This document shows, piece by piece, positions 8,928 to 17,194 of a DNA stretch of 30,582 nt. This DNA is from Prevotella sp. CAG:732. GTDB taxonomy: Bacteria; Bacteroidota; Bacteroidia; Bacteroidales; Bacteroidaceae. The stretch spans positions 1-30,582 of the forward strand of contig FR893275.1 in NCBI GenBank assembly GCA_000436035.1. Direction: 5' to 3'. Numbering within the stretch: the first letter of the stretch is position 1; the number at the start of each line of letters is the position of its first letter. The notes under the pieces were generated by a model. It ran no database searches and was not told the DNA's origin. It saw only the letters and a program-made list of their open reading frames with translations. A program made the position numbers and the translations under genes.

Positions 8928-9680
8928 TTATTTTATATATCTAACAGCTGCACCACTACCAAAAGGATAATCACTGACATCCTTATTCATATATGGCGAA
9001 TCAGGACACAAATCGCCTTCAAAGCAACAACGAGGTTTCTTGAAGATACTACCATCTTCTGCTTTGGCAACCCATTCATGTGACTTAACCTTTATGACAC
9101 ATCTAACGACCTTTCTGTACACTCCCAACACATAGTTTACTTTCTGTGCTTTCTCTGCTCCAATAGCCCAATATTTTCGTGTTGACTCATAGACGTCAAA
9201 CCTTTTATATACTCCTTTAGCTTTTGCTTGATCAAAACTCCGATTCAGGCTTACCAATAGAAGATAGCTTCCATCTTCCACATCAATCTTTGAACAATCA
9301 TACAAAGCATTTACCTCTTGGATGCTCTTAATGCCCTCATCCCATTGATGGTAACCAGCAACAAGATTTGTCAATTGATTATCATGATTGAATTGAGGAT
9401 ATGTCAGCATATCTATCAAGGACGATTCCACAAGATATGCTTCTTTTTCATCAAGATTGTGGCGCATTATGTAGTATTTTACCTGTCTACCCTCCGAAAT
9501 TATGTTACGGATGGTCTCAAGTTTCAAACTATGATCGTTTTCTACAAGTGCTGCTTCTGCATGTTGAAACACCCTATCTCCTTTACCTTTTCCTATGTAG
9601 AAAATTTTATTATTACGTGGATCGACCAAAGCATAAACATAATATGCTAAGGCTTCTTTTACACTTTGTTTAAACTCCAT
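8928..9680 (-). CDS. GIY-YIG nuclease family protein (LEM-3/COG3680-like)
   Basis: A 250-residue cytosolic protein. The GIY-YIG core is at residues 14-36: YVYALVDPRNNKIFYIGKGK carries the GIY-equivalent (VYA) and YIG motifs, followed by GDR, and a catalytic-type Glu lies in AYLVESSLID (about residue 86). GIY-YIG enzymes make single-metal cuts in DNA. The YIGKGKGDR variant is typical of the LEM-3-like branch, often annotated only as a GIY-YIG protein. The C-terminal half (about 110-250) is unassigned; it has a W.IG.E.A stretch and a Cys pair (CCFEGDLC). The gene starts 34 bases after the DUF4143 ATPase stop with no promoter box between them, so the two look like one operon. Confidence 0.8.
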   Translation of the reverse strand: MEFKQSVKEALAYYVYALVDPRNNKIFYIGKGKGDRVFQHAEAALVENDHSLKLETIRNIISEGRQVKYYIMRHNLDEKEAYLVESSLIDMLTYPQFNHDNQLTNLVAGYHQWDEGIKSIQEVNALYDCSKIDVEDGSYLLLVSLNRSFDQAKAKGVYKRFDVYESTRKYWAIGAEKAQKVNYVLGVYRKVVRCVIKVKSHEWVAKAEDGSIFKKPRCCFEGDLCPDSPYMNKDVSDYPFGSGAAVRYIK

Positions 9681-9714
9681 TCTACAATACTATCATAAAT
9701 TATTAATATATCTT

Positions 9715-10842
9715 TTACTTCACCCAATCCAACCAATTCTCTGGCGTAACAATAGCCTTTTCCTTCACATCATACGCCGTAAGGAAAGTATTGGGGAACT
9801 GGGTGTTGGCTCGCTTGGGATTCCACTTCATCTCAAAGAGTGAGAATTGACCATCGCATTCCTCTATGTAGTCAATCTCCTGCTGTTGGTTGGTACGCCA
9901 GAAATAACTATTCACGTATCGACCACAATATTGATTAGCCTTGATACGCTCGCTAATGAAGAAGTTTTCCCATAATGCCCCCACGTCTTGACGAAGAGCA
10001 AGAGGAGCGAAATTCTGCAAGATGGCATTTCGGATACCATTGTCATAGAAATAGAACTTCTTGGCACGTTTCAGTTCCGTGCGAAGATTGCGACTGAAAC
10101 CATTCAGCTTAAAGATAATGTAGCACTTCTCCAACAAGTCGATGTACTTCTCCACAGTCTTGTTATCCGTACCCACAGTCTGAGCCAACTCATTATACGA
10201 CACCTCACTCGTCACCTGCAAAGCCAATGCCGTGAGGAGCTTGCCCAACAATGCCGGACGACGCACACTCTCCAAATTCAATAAGTCCTTGTACAAATAA
10301 CTATTGGAGAGATTATACAATAAGTCCTTGGCATCCTCTTGATGATTGAAGATGTCTGGATAAGAACCAAAAATAAGACGGCTCTCCAAGGTTTGCTTCA
10401 CAGAGAGCAAACCTTGCGCATTCAGCAACTCACCCGTTGACAAAGGAAAGAGATGATACTCAAACTTTCTTCCCGTCAAAGGTTCGTTGAGCTTGTTTTG
10501 GAGTTCAAAAGAAGAAGAGCCTGTCACCAACAACTGCACATCAGGGAAGTTATCGGCAATCCGCTTCAAGGTCATACCGATATTCTCCACCCTCTGAGCC
10601 TCATCTATGACAAGAATCTTATTCTGTCCTATCAGCAATTTCAACTCTTGCGTATTCATCGCTGACAGCATCTCTTGCACCTCAGGCTCATCGCAATTCA
10701 ACTGCAATGCAGATTCCTTACGCCCCTCCAATACCATATTGAAGAGCGTACTCTTACCTACTTGTCTTGCCCCTATCACAATGATTGCCTTGCCAGCAAA
10801 CATACGAGCCTCGATCACGTCTTGTAATTGTCGTCGTATCAT
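9715..10842 (-). CDS. AAA_14/DUF4143 ATP-binding protein
   Basis: A 375-residue P-loop ATPase. Walker A is GARQVGKST (residues 24-32) and Walker B is ILVIDEAQR (76-84), followed by a VTGSSSFEL sensor-like segment. The C-terminal half matches DUF4143: a small winged-helix region (YNELAQTVGTDNKTVEKYI) and a PD-(D/E)XK-like end (FFISERIK, WRTNQQQEIDYIE, FEMKW) typical of these proteins. The family is very common in Bacteroidota and has no agreed function. It is first in an operon with the GIY-YIG nuclease gene. Its promoter (10913-10943) overlaps a symmetrical set of TTTTGGGATTA half-sites, which points to autoregulation. Confidence 0.85.
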   Translation of the reverse strand: MIRRQLQDVIEARMFAGKAIIVIGARQVGKSTLFNMVLEGRKESALQLNCDEPEVQEMLSAMNTQELKLLIGQNKILVIDEAQRVENIGMTLKRIADNFPDVQLLVTGSSSFELQNKLNEPLTGRKFEYHLFPLSTGELLNAQGLLSVKQTLESRLIFGSYPDIFNHQEDAKDLLYNLSNSYLYKDLLNLESVRRPALLGKLLTALALQVTSEVSYNELAQTVGTDNKTVEKYIDLLEKCYIIFKLNGFSRNLRTELKRAKKFYFYDNGIRNAILQNFAPLALRQDVGALWENFFISERIKANQYCGRYVNSYFWRTNQQQEIDYIEECDGQFSLFEMKWNPKRANTQFPNTFLTAYDVKEKAIVTPENWLDWVK

Positions 10843-10912
10843 ATTATCATTATTATCTTGTTACCTATTCTTAATATGAAAAAGATTGAATTGATATAAG
10901 AATATTCGACCG

Positions 10913-10943
10913 CAAAGATAACAAAAAAATCCCTAATCCCAAA
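10913..10943 (-). promoter_or_regulatory. Promoter of the ATPase/GIY-YIG operon
   Basis: On the minus strand, a TTTG -33 box (10940-10943) and a TATCTTTG -7 box (10913-10920) are separated by about 19 bases, the Bacteroidota layout. The -33 box lies inside the first TTTTGGGATTA half-site. The leader would be about 65 bases. Confidence 0.7.
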
Positions 10944-11002
10944 ATTTAGGGTGATTTTTGGGATTATAATCCTAAAATTCATACCTATTTTTGGGATTAG
11001 GG
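10931..11002. promoter_or_regulatory. Four-half-site operator (TTTTGGGATTA palindromes)
   Basis: Half-sites TAATCCCAAAA (10934-10944), TTTTGGGATTA (10956-10966), TAATCCTAAAA (10967-10977) and TTTTGGGATTA (10989-10999) are arranged symmetrically. The middle two abut as a palindrome centred on GGATTATAATCC, and each outer site starts 22 bases from its neighbour, about two helical turns. The outermost arms form a perfect 14-bp inverted repeat (CCCTAATCCCAAAA). The leftmost half-site covers the -33 box. Confidence 0.65.
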
Positions 11003-11008
11003 CATATT

Positions 11009-11104
11009 TTAGTTCATATTGCGATAATCGGAAGGAGAGCATCCCACCACCCTTTTGAAGGTGGCAGAGAAGCTTTGCAAGGAATGATAGCCGAGTTTAG
11101 GATG
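11009..11104 (-). pseudogene. Remnant of an AraC-family regulator C-terminus
   Basis: On the minus strand the frame ending in TAA at 11009-11011 reads LGYHSLQSFSATFKRVVGC, then SPSDYRNMN and stop. This is the second helix-turn-helix and recognition helix of AraC/XylS regulators. About eight residues further upstream the homology fades and an in-frame TAG is met, and no N-terminal part exists nearby. It is therefore a dead fragment of about 30 codons, left between the ATPase operator and the helicase terminator. The rest of 11105-11205 shows nothing recognisable. Confidence 0.7.
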
Positions 11105-11205
11105 AATTTTACTGAAAAAAGGCTACAAATTTGCCATAGGATGAGCAGACACTCTTGCCTGTGTATCTCACGCAATTCTTATAATCTCGGAATATCACCC
11201 ATGGA

Positions 11206-11272
11206 CAAAAAAATGCGACCTTTTCATACCTTATCTCGTTTTTTTTCATAGATAAGGTACGAAAAGGTCGCA
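11206..11272 (-). terminator. Terminator of the DEAD-box helicase gene
   Basis: TGCGACCTTTTC(A/G)TACCTTATCT pairs with its complement over about 23 bp with one mismatch and an A/T loop, followed on the minus strand by a T7 run. It starts 24 bases after the helicase stop codon. Confidence 0.85.
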
Positions 11273-11295
11273 CTTTTAACAATCGATTACATTTT

Positions 11296-13242
11296 TCACT
11301 TCTTCTTCGGACGTCTTCTTGCCCAGCCTTCTTCCTCGAAGTTTGGCTCCTCGCCCTTTAACTTGAATGGCTTGCCCTGAATCAGCTCACGCCAATCGCC
11401 GTTGTCGTCATTATAACGAGACTTCTTGCTACTGCGAGCCTCGCCACGAGAGCCACGACCGCCACGCTCTGAACGACTGCCACGAGTATCATCGCCATAA
11501 CCACGCTTTGCAGAGCGTCCGCCTCTCTCAGAAGAGCGACCTCCACGAGAGCCACGGCCACCCTCGCCACGTGCAACTCTGCCGTGACCTTCCTCGTCAG
11601 CATCGTTACATCTCACGGTTCTACCCTTGTACTCCGTGCCATTCAGCGCCTTCATCACCTTCTTGGCATCCTGCTCAGGCACCTCGATGTAAGCAAACTT
11701 ACTGAGCAAATCGATATGACCTACCTCCTGTCTGCCCTGCACGTGCTTGTTGAGATATTGCATGATCTCGCCCGGATAGAAGCCATCCGCCTTACCGAGA
11801 TTGATGAAGAGACGCTTGAATCCAGCCTCAGCCTCATGCTTGCGACGACCATTGGATACTCTACCTCTACCCTCAGAGCCTCTGCCCTCAGCACCACGCT
11901 TGCCACGTCCGCTCTCTGGCTTCACAATCTCAGGAGCATTCTTATAGTAATCAAGGAACTTACCAAAGGTGATGGTCACCATCTTCTTGATGATGTCCTC
12001 CTTGTCGATGTAGTCAAACTGGCGGTTGATTTCCTCCATATATGGCGCAATCTGCTCCTCATCCACATCGGTCTTCATGATGTCGTCCATCGTCTTGAAG
12101 AGCTGCTTCTTGCAAATTTCCTCTGGCGAAGGCAATGTGCCGTCCACGAAGTCCTTGCCTATCTGCTTCTCTATCTGGCGAACCTTGAACTTTTCTCTGG
12201 TATGGATGATGGAGATGGAAGTACCCTTCTTGCCGGCACGACCGGTACGACCGCTTCGGTGGGTATAGCTCTCGATGTCATCAGGCAAACCATAGTTGAT
12301 GACGTGAGTCAAATCATCCACGTCCAATCCACGAGCTGCCACGTCGGTAGCCACGAGGAACTGTACGGTATGCTGGCGGAACTTCTGCATGGTGAGGTCA
12401 CGCTGCTGCTGACTCAAGTCGCCATGCAGAGCCTCAGCATTGTAACCATCCTTGATGAGCTTGTCGGCGATGTCCTGTGTCTCCAACTTGGTGCGGCAGA
12501 AGATAATCGCAAAGATGCGTGGATAATAATCGACGATGCGCTTTAGGGCGAGATACTTGTCCTTGGCATTCACAAGATAGTAGATATGATTCACATGCTC
12601 GGCACCCTCGTTACGAGAACCTACCACGATTTCCTTGTGGTCGTGCAGATAGTTGAGGGCAATCTTCTCAATCTCCTTACTCATGGTAGCAGAGAAGAGC
12701 AATGTGTTTCTATCCTCTGGCACACTCTCGAAGATGGCATTGATGCTCTCCGAGAAACCCATGTTGAGCATCTCGTCAGCCTCATCCAGCACCACGTTGT
12801 TCACCTGGTCGAGCTGAGCCACGCCACGATTGATCAAGTCGAGCAATCGACCCGGTGTGGCAACGATAATCTGCACACCATGCTTCAGGGTGCGAATCTG
12901 CGAGCCGATGTCGGTACCACCATATACAGCGGCGATGTGCATACCGTCGATGTACTTGGCGAAACTATTCAAGTCGTCGGCTATCTGGAGGCAAAGCTCA
13001 CGAGTAGGACTGAGGATAACTGCCTGGGTATCCTTGCGAGAGGCATCGGTCTTCTGGAGCAAAGGCAAGCCGTATGCGGCTGTCTTACCCGTACCCGTCT
13101 GCGCCAACGCAATGACATCATTCTTATTACCAAGCAAATAGGGAATTACTTCTTCCTGAACTGGCATTGGATTCTCAAATCCAAGCTCTTCGATGGCACG
13201 GCGAATCTCTTCGCTCACGCCCAATTCTTCAAATGTCTTCAA
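11296..13242 (-). CDS. DEAD-box ATP-dependent RNA helicase (DeaD/CsdA-like, DbpA-type RNA-binding domain)
   Basis: A 648-residue helicase. Visible motifs are the Q motif region (GFENPMPVQ, 21-29), Walker A AQTGTGKT (47-54), PTREL (79-83), DEAD (153-156), SAT (184-186) and HRSGRTGR (329-336). A DbpA-type RRM follows at about 478-548 (FINLGKADGFYPGEIMQYL), then an Arg/Gly-rich tail (555-625) and a basic end. This order fits DeaD/CsdA helicases, which unwind rRNA and mRNA structure in ribosome assembly, often in the cold. A TAACTTTG box on the minus strand (13380-13387) implies a leader of about 130 bases, in line with cold-shock type control, though that is inference. Confidence 0.93.
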   Translation of the reverse strand: MKTFEELGVSEEIRRAIEELGFENPMPVQEEVIPYLLGNKNDVIALAQTGTGKTAAYGLPLLQKTDASRKDTQAVILSPTRELCLQIADDLNSFAKYIDGMHIAAVYGGTDIGSQIRTLKHGVQIIVATPGRLLDLINRGVAQLDQVNNVVLDEADEMLNMGFSESINAIFESVPEDRNTLLFSATMSKEIEKIALNYLHDHKEIVVGSRNEGAEHVNHIYYLVNAKDKYLALKRIVDYYPRIFAIIFCRTKLETQDIADKLIKDGYNAEALHGDLSQQQRDLTMQKFRQHTVQFLVATDVAARGLDVDDLTHVINYGLPDDIESYTHRSGRTGRAGKKGTSISIIHTREKFKVRQIEKQIGKDFVDGTLPSPEEICKKQLFKTMDDIMKTDVDEEQIAPYMEEINRQFDYIDKEDIIKKMVTITFGKFLDYYKNAPEIVKPESGRGKRGAEGRGSEGRGRVSNGRRKHEAEAGFKRLFINLGKADGFYPGEIMQYLNKHVQGRQEVGHIDLLSKFAYIEVPEQDAKKVMKALNGTEYKGRTVRCNDADEEGHGRVARGEGGRGSRGGRSSERGGRSAKRGYGDDTRGSRSERGGRGSRGEARSSKKSRYNDDNGDWRELIQGKPFKLKGEEPNFEEEGWARRRPKKK

Positions 13243-13379
13243 TCTTTTAAAACCTTAATTCATGTAATCAAAAACGGAAGGCCGAATTCACCCTCCCAGC
13301 CATAAATTAGGGTGCAAAATCCTTCCAAAACGCTTGCGGCAATCATACACCTTTTATTAAGATTGCCTAAATTCGGGTG

Positions 13380-13387
13380 CAAAGTTA
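13380..13387 (-). promoter_or_regulatory. -7 box of the helicase gene
   Basis: TAACTTTG on the minus strand, about 138 bases before the helicase start. No good -33 box at standard spacing. It is back to back with the box of the next gene (13432-13439), so 13243-13564 is a divergent promoter region with two long leaders. Confidence 0.5.
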
Positions 13388-13431
13388 CGATTTTTTATCC
13401 AAATTCTTGCATTTTTTCGGGGAGAAATCAT

Positions 13432-13439
13432 TACCTTTG
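13432..13439 (+). promoter_or_regulatory. -7 box of the DUF3843-like gene
   Basis: TACCTTTG on the plus strand with TTG at 13407-13409 as a slightly distant -33 box (22-base gap). It gives a leader of about 120 bases. Confidence 0.5.
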
Positions 13440-13481
13440 CATTTATTATAGGTCTTTTTGACCCAAAACTATCATAATCAA

Positions 13482-13546
13482 GTGGCATTTCAGCTTTAGT
13501 GTGCTGTCGAGGCAACTAGACAACCGATGCCACCACCAACTGAAAT
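13482..13546 (+). promoter_or_regulatory. Structured 5' leader, possible H-type pseudoknot
   Basis: GTGGCA (13482-13487) can pair with TGCCAC (13528-13533), and TTTCAG (13488-13493) with CTGAAA (13540-13545). The four arms are interleaved, so they form either a pseudoknot or two exclusive helices. The element ends 19 bases before the start codon. No known riboswitch class was recognised. Confidence 0.35.
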
Positions 13547-13564
13547 AACAAACAATCGAACTAT

Positions 13565-14902
13565 ATGAAAAAAGTAATTTTCACTCAAGAGTGGATGGCA
13601 ATGCATCCATACGAAAAACCTGATGAAGTAGATCAGTACTATACCGAACTGGCAAACGCAATATACCATGCCTTAGACGAGGCTTGTTTCACCCATAACT
13701 TCAAGAATGTAGAGGATGCCAAGCAGCTCGCCCTCTCCATCGCTGGATATTTCGAGGACACGCTCTCTAGCACAGGCATTTGGAAGGCATTTACTTCTGA
13801 GTGCGTGAAGCGTTATGGTTGCCACATCCCTTTCTATGAGAACGAGGCGCAATACATCAACAGTGCGCTCACGGGCAACGATGCTCCATACGTAGAAGAC
13901 GAGATCAACTTCGCCGACATCAAGTTCCTCCTCTGGCATCACTACCAACAGAGTGCTTACGTGCAGGAGGCTGTGCCATTCCTCTTCGGCACCTTGGAAG
14001 TGGCGGCAAAGGTTGTATATGACATCCTCGACAAGGAGTATGAGACGGCACCTGAGAATGAGCGCATGCGCGAGTTCTTGTGCGAATATGATGACAAGAT
14101 GGGAAAGGACATGCTGGAAGTTTCTCGCCGAGACATCTTGGCATGGTTTCACTATGGTTGCTACTTCAACCTAGGCAATCAAAGACGACTCCAGTTCACC
14201 TTGCAGCAGATGGCGAACTCGCCTCAGGGTCTCAACGAGCAGATGGCATACGCCGTACAGATGGACATGACCATCACCCTGCGCAACAATCTCTTGTCGC
14301 TCACCTCTTATGAGTGGCTTCAGAAGATTTGCGAGAACCAGCCCTCCCACGCTTACTGGGAGGACGAGGATTTCAAGAAAGTGGTAGCCGATGCCGAGAA
14401 GGAAAGAGCAGTTGACCACGAGCAAGCCATCAAGGACTACAACTTGCTCAAGGCAAAGGGATATGGCGACAAATTCGTCTTCCTCGAAGACAACAAGACG
14501 CTCAAGGAGTTCTTCAAGGAGATCGGTTATGAGTTGCCTGCCAACATCCACTTGCCTCAGAAGTATGAGAAGGGCATCATCGTATGTGGCAGTCCTTACA
14601 CAGGCATCAACGTCACCTACATGCAAGCCCACAACATTGCTTCCCCAGAGAATCCATATTACAATGCCGATAGGGCGGCAGAGGATGCTTTCGGCATCAT
14701 CAGTGGCAATGGTCGTCCATTCCCATACGAGATTGTCTGCAAGTTGATAGACAGCAACATGCTCCCTGATGCCAACATATTCACCAGCAAGTATGTGAAG
14801 GAGGATGGCTTGCGCATCACGCAGGCTTTCATCCAATTCCTTGCCGACTATTATCTCTTGGGTAGAAAGGACAAAGATTTGTCGCCTAAAGAACTCTGGT
14901 AA
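13565..14902 (+). CDS. DUF3843-like protein of unknown function
   Basis: A 445-residue soluble protein, function unknown. The opening (FTQEWMAMHPYEKPDEVDQY YTELAN with no signal peptide) recalls the DUF3843 family of Bacteroidota; this is from memory. It is rich in acidic and aromatic residues and probably mostly helical. A central YDDKMGKDMLEVSRRDILAW block and a C-terminal VCGSPYTGINVTYMQAHNI block are the most distinctive stretches. There are no transmembrane segments or recognisable catalytic motif. The start ATG at 13565 has no Shine-Dalgarno sequence, as usual here. It is monocistronic, with its own promoter, a structured leader and a terminator after it. Confidence 0.75.
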   Translation: MKKVIFTQEWMAMHPYEKPDEVDQYYTELANAIYHALDEACFTHNFKNVEDAKQLALSIAGYFEDTLSSTGIWKAFTSECVKRYGCHIPFYENEAQYINSALTGNDAPYVEDEINFADIKFLLWHHYQQSAYVQEAVPFLFGTLEVAAKVVYDILDKEYETAPENERMREFLCEYDDKMGKDMLEVSRRDILAWFHYGCYFNLGNQRRLQFTLQQMANSPQGLNEQMAYAVQMDMTITLRNNLLSLTSYEWLQKICENQPSHAYWEDEDFKKVVADAEKERAVDHEQAIKDYNLLKAKGYGDKFVFLEDNKTLKEFFKEIGYELPANIHLPQKYEKGIIVCGSPYTGINVTYMQAHNIASPENPYYNADRAAEDAFGIISGNGRPFPYEIVCKLIDSNMLPDANIFTSKYVKEDGLRITQAFIQFLADYYLLGRKDKDLSPKELW

Positions 14903-14983
14903 TTTTTAAAGAAAAGCTTCCCGAAGAAGGTGACAATTCTATAGGGGAACATCATCATACGAAGAAGAGATGTTATAAAAAGA

Positions 14984-15030
14984 GGTGAGCTCTGAAAGCG
15001 ATAATTTTGCTTTCGGAGTTCACCACTTTT
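14984..15030 (+). terminator. Terminator after the DUF3843-like gene
   Basis: GGTGAGCTCTGAAAGC pairs with GCTTTCGGAGTTCACC (two mismatches) around an 8-base A/T loop, followed by ACTTTTG. The T run is short. It lies about 80 bases past the stop. Confidence 0.65.
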
Positions 15031-15094
15031 GTATATGCGGATATAAGATGTCAGACTTCTCGTCTTAAAATGTATCGAGAGCTTTTTTCGGAGA

Positions 15095-16429
15095 TTACTT
15101 TTTCAAGTATTGATCCAGGAACTCCAAGATTTTCGCTTGTGCCTTGATGCCACAAGAATGCGGGATGTCCCAGATTTCGGTATCAAGTCGTTCGTCTGCC
15201 TTTTGGCCCCTCCACACCTCGTGCATCTGCCGGAAAGCATCCTCTACGCCCGGCACAGGGAAGAGATGGTCTTTCGAGCCATTGATGAAGAGCATTGGCT
15301 TCGGGCAAGCGAGGGAGGCAATGTGAGGATAGTCAAGATATTGGCGAAGACCGGGGATACAGTTGGCGAAACCACCATTCTCTTTTCTGCCATATCGCCT
15401 CGTGAGTTGGGCATCGGTGGTAATCATCCAGCAGATGGAAGCACCCGCCTTGATTCTGTCGCTCAATGCCGAGAGCATCCACGAGCGATAGGCTCCCATC
15501 GAACAGCCAGCACACCCTATTCTGTTGGCATCCACCATCGGCAATGAAGCCAAGAAGTCGGTGCTTGCGATGTCATCATAAGTCATAAAGGCTGAGAGAT
15601 CACGACCGAGCATCATCATATTGCCCGCGATGAGGTCGTACTTCTTTCTATCTACGCCCTCCTTGCGTCCTCGCTCGCCCCACATCGGGGCATCCATCGA
15701 GAATACCACATAACCATGCTTCGCCAAGTAATCGCCTAGGAACTGTCCCTCGTAGAGTTGCTTCACCCAGGCATCGGCATCCTCGAGCACTTCTTTTGCC
15801 AAGGCAGAATCCTTAGCGGTTATGCCCTCAGAAGATGTCCGCTTTGCCGACAACGCCCCAAATGGTCGAATCATCTTCTCCTTTCCGATGAAGAGATGAG
15901 CGCCATGGTCGTGAAGGAGATTCACGGTTGGAAACTTCTTGAAATTATTTTTCTTGGCATGCTTTTTCTCCGAAGAAAGTGCATCACTACGAACATCAAC
16001 CGAAGTCGGAGCCTCATCCGGAATCAAGAGATAAGCCGTGATACGGGAATAGGCGTTGATGTTGAAGGCGATTTTCTGCGCCTTGTATCCGTCTCGCTGC
16101 TCCTCTTCGAGTACTTGCATATCCCAAGAGGCAGCAGCTTTCGGCGGTGTCATCATGCACTCGAAAACCTTGTCTCTCGCCATCTTCTTCCATTTCGAGA
16201 AGTTCTTGATCGGGCTATTGCCCCATGCCATCGGATAGGTGAGTTCTTGCTTCAGTTGCTCCACATAGGTAGGAATCTCTCCCTCCCACTCGTAAGCCTC
16301 CCGCTTCTGCACTTTCTGTTTCTGAGGGGATTGGAAAGAAGCGGCTGATTGGGCACTTACTCCCGCCGATGACCATGGCAAAGAGAAGAACAGCAACGCT
16401 GCAATCTTATAAGTCATATTCCGTTTCAT
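15095..16429 (-). CDS. Secreted alpha/beta-hydrolase, acetyl-xylan esterase/dienelactone hydrolase-like
   Basis: The start ATG at 16429 gives a good signal peptide (MKRNMTYKIAALLFF... ending VSAQS); an in-frame ATG nine codons earlier (16456) is possible. The mature protein has the alpha/beta-hydrolase pattern. Numbered from the upstream start, the nucleophile elbow GCSMGAYR has Ser at 319, the acid is Asp 396 in INGSKDHLF, and the base is His 433 in IPHSCG. DHGAH near 183-187 looks like an oxyanion-side loop. Such proteins deacetylate xylan or other polysaccharides, or cleave small esters; which one cannot be told. It stands alone between a plus-strand gene on each side. A TAATTTTG box is found upstream at 16513-16520. 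Confidence 0.82.
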   Translation of the reverse strand: MKRNMTYKIAALLFFSLPWSSAGVSAQSAASFQSPQKQKVQKREAYEWEGEIPTYVEQLKQELTYPMAWGNSPIKNFSKWKKMARDKVFECMMTPPKAAASWDMQVLEEEQRDGYKAQKIAFNINAYSRITAYLLIPDEAPTSVDVRSDALSSEKKHAKKNNFKKFPTVNLLHDHGAHLFIGKEKMIRPFGALSAKRTSSEGITAKDSALAKEVLEDADAWVKQLYEGQFLGDYLAKHGYVVFSMDAPMWGERGRKEGVDRKKYDLIAGNMMMLGRDLSAFMTYDDIASTDFLASLPMVDANRIGCAGCSMGAYRSWMLSALSDRIKAGASICWMITTDAQLTRRYGRKENGGFANCIPGLRQYLDYPHIASLACPKPMLFINGSKDHLFPVPGVEDAFRQMHEVWRGQKADERLDTEIWDIPHSCGIKAQAKILEFLDQYLKK

Positions 16430-16512
16430 ATCATTGTGTTTGATAAGATTCATCATCGTTTGTTTAATAAGATTAGTTTCTAAGAAACGCCATGATGAGC
16501 GTTTCCATCGTG

Positions 16513-16520
16513 CAAAATTA
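16513..16520 (-). promoter_or_regulatory. -7 box of the esterase gene
   Basis: TAATTTTG on the minus strand fits TAnnTTTG. The predicted leader is about 80 bases to the ATG at 16429. No matching -33 box was found. Confidence 0.45.
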
Positions 16521-16564
16521 ATAAATTATCAGCAATAGATGAAGTTTTTCTCAACATTTTTGCG

Positions 16565-16572
16565 TAACTTTG
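16565..16572 (+). promoter_or_regulatory. -7 box of the LOG-family gene
   Basis: TAACTTTG on the plus strand, followed by GC as at many Bacteroidota starts. It lies 45 bases from the divergent esterase box and about 90 bases before the preferred ATG at 16661. Confidence 0.5.
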
Positions 16573-16660
16573 CAAAAGATAAGACAGAATGCCTCCATCG
16601 CCATACGACAGAGGCTCTATCAGAAAGAGAATGTTCCATTTTAATGAAGAGATAAACGAT

Positions 16661-17194
16661 ATGAAAATAGCAGTATTTTGTTCAGCAAACAGAAATATCG
16701 ACCCCGACTTCTTCGCCATGACCGAGGAGTTGGGCAAGTGGATGGGTGAGAATGGCCATGATGTCGTGTTTGGCGGATGCAACATGGGATTGATGGACTG
16801 CATCGGCAAGGCTGTGAAGGCGCATGGCGGCAGAGCCATCGGCGTGGTGCCAAGCCTGGTGGAGAAAGGTGGAAGAACCTTCGATGACCTCGATGTAGAG
16901 ATTCCATGCGACAACCTCAGCGACCGCAAGGACCTCTTGCTTGCCCAGAGCGACATCGTCGTAGCCTTGCCTGGTGGCATTGGTACGCTCGATGAAATTT
17001 TCACCGTTGCCGCCTCCCACACCATCGGCTATCATCACAAGATGGTCATCCTCTACAATATGAAGGGCTTCTGGAACTCCACCATCGCCCTCCTCGATGA
17101 CATGCAGCAGAAAGGCATGATTCGTGGCGAATGGCACGACTATATCGAGGTTGCGAATGACTTGGAGGAATTGAAGAAAGTTATTTCAAGATAA
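16661..17194 (+). CDS. LOG family protein (cytokinin-riboside-monophosphate phosphoribohydrolase-like)
   Basis: A 177-residue Rossmann-type protein of the TIGR00730/LOG family. The start is placed at MKIAVFCSANRN because this is the canonical first beta-strand; an upstream in-frame ATG at 16589 would add 24 unconserved residues. The active-site motif PGGIGTLDE and the GGCNMGLMD nucleotide-binding segment are intact, as is the SDRKDLLL region. Family members hydrolyse the N-glycosidic bond of nucleoside 5'-monophosphates. In bacteria without cytokinins the role is probably nucleotide salvage or clean-up. The 3' end overlaps the convergent GH27 gene by 14 bases. Confidence 0.9.
   Translation: MKIAVFCSANRNIDPDFFAMTEELGKWMGENGHDVVFGGCNMGLMDCIGKAVKAHGGRAIGVVPSLVEKGGRTFDDLDVEIPCDNLSDRKDLLLAQSDIVVALPGGIGTLDEIFTVAASHTIGYHHKMVILYNMKGFWNSTIALLDDMQQKGMIRGEWHDYIEVANDLEELKKVISR

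Noticed and set aside
11584..12546. Open frame of 320 codons on the plus strand
   Set aside because: Antisense to the DEAD-box helicase gene, leucine/histidine-rich low-information product, no promoter box.
14171..14836. Open frame of 221 codons on the minus strand
   Set aside because: Antisense to the DUF3843-like gene; the plus frame has the promoter, leader and terminator.
16589..16660. Upstream start for the LOG-family gene
   Set aside because: The added 24 residues are unlike the family, whose first strand begins at MKIAVFCS (16661).
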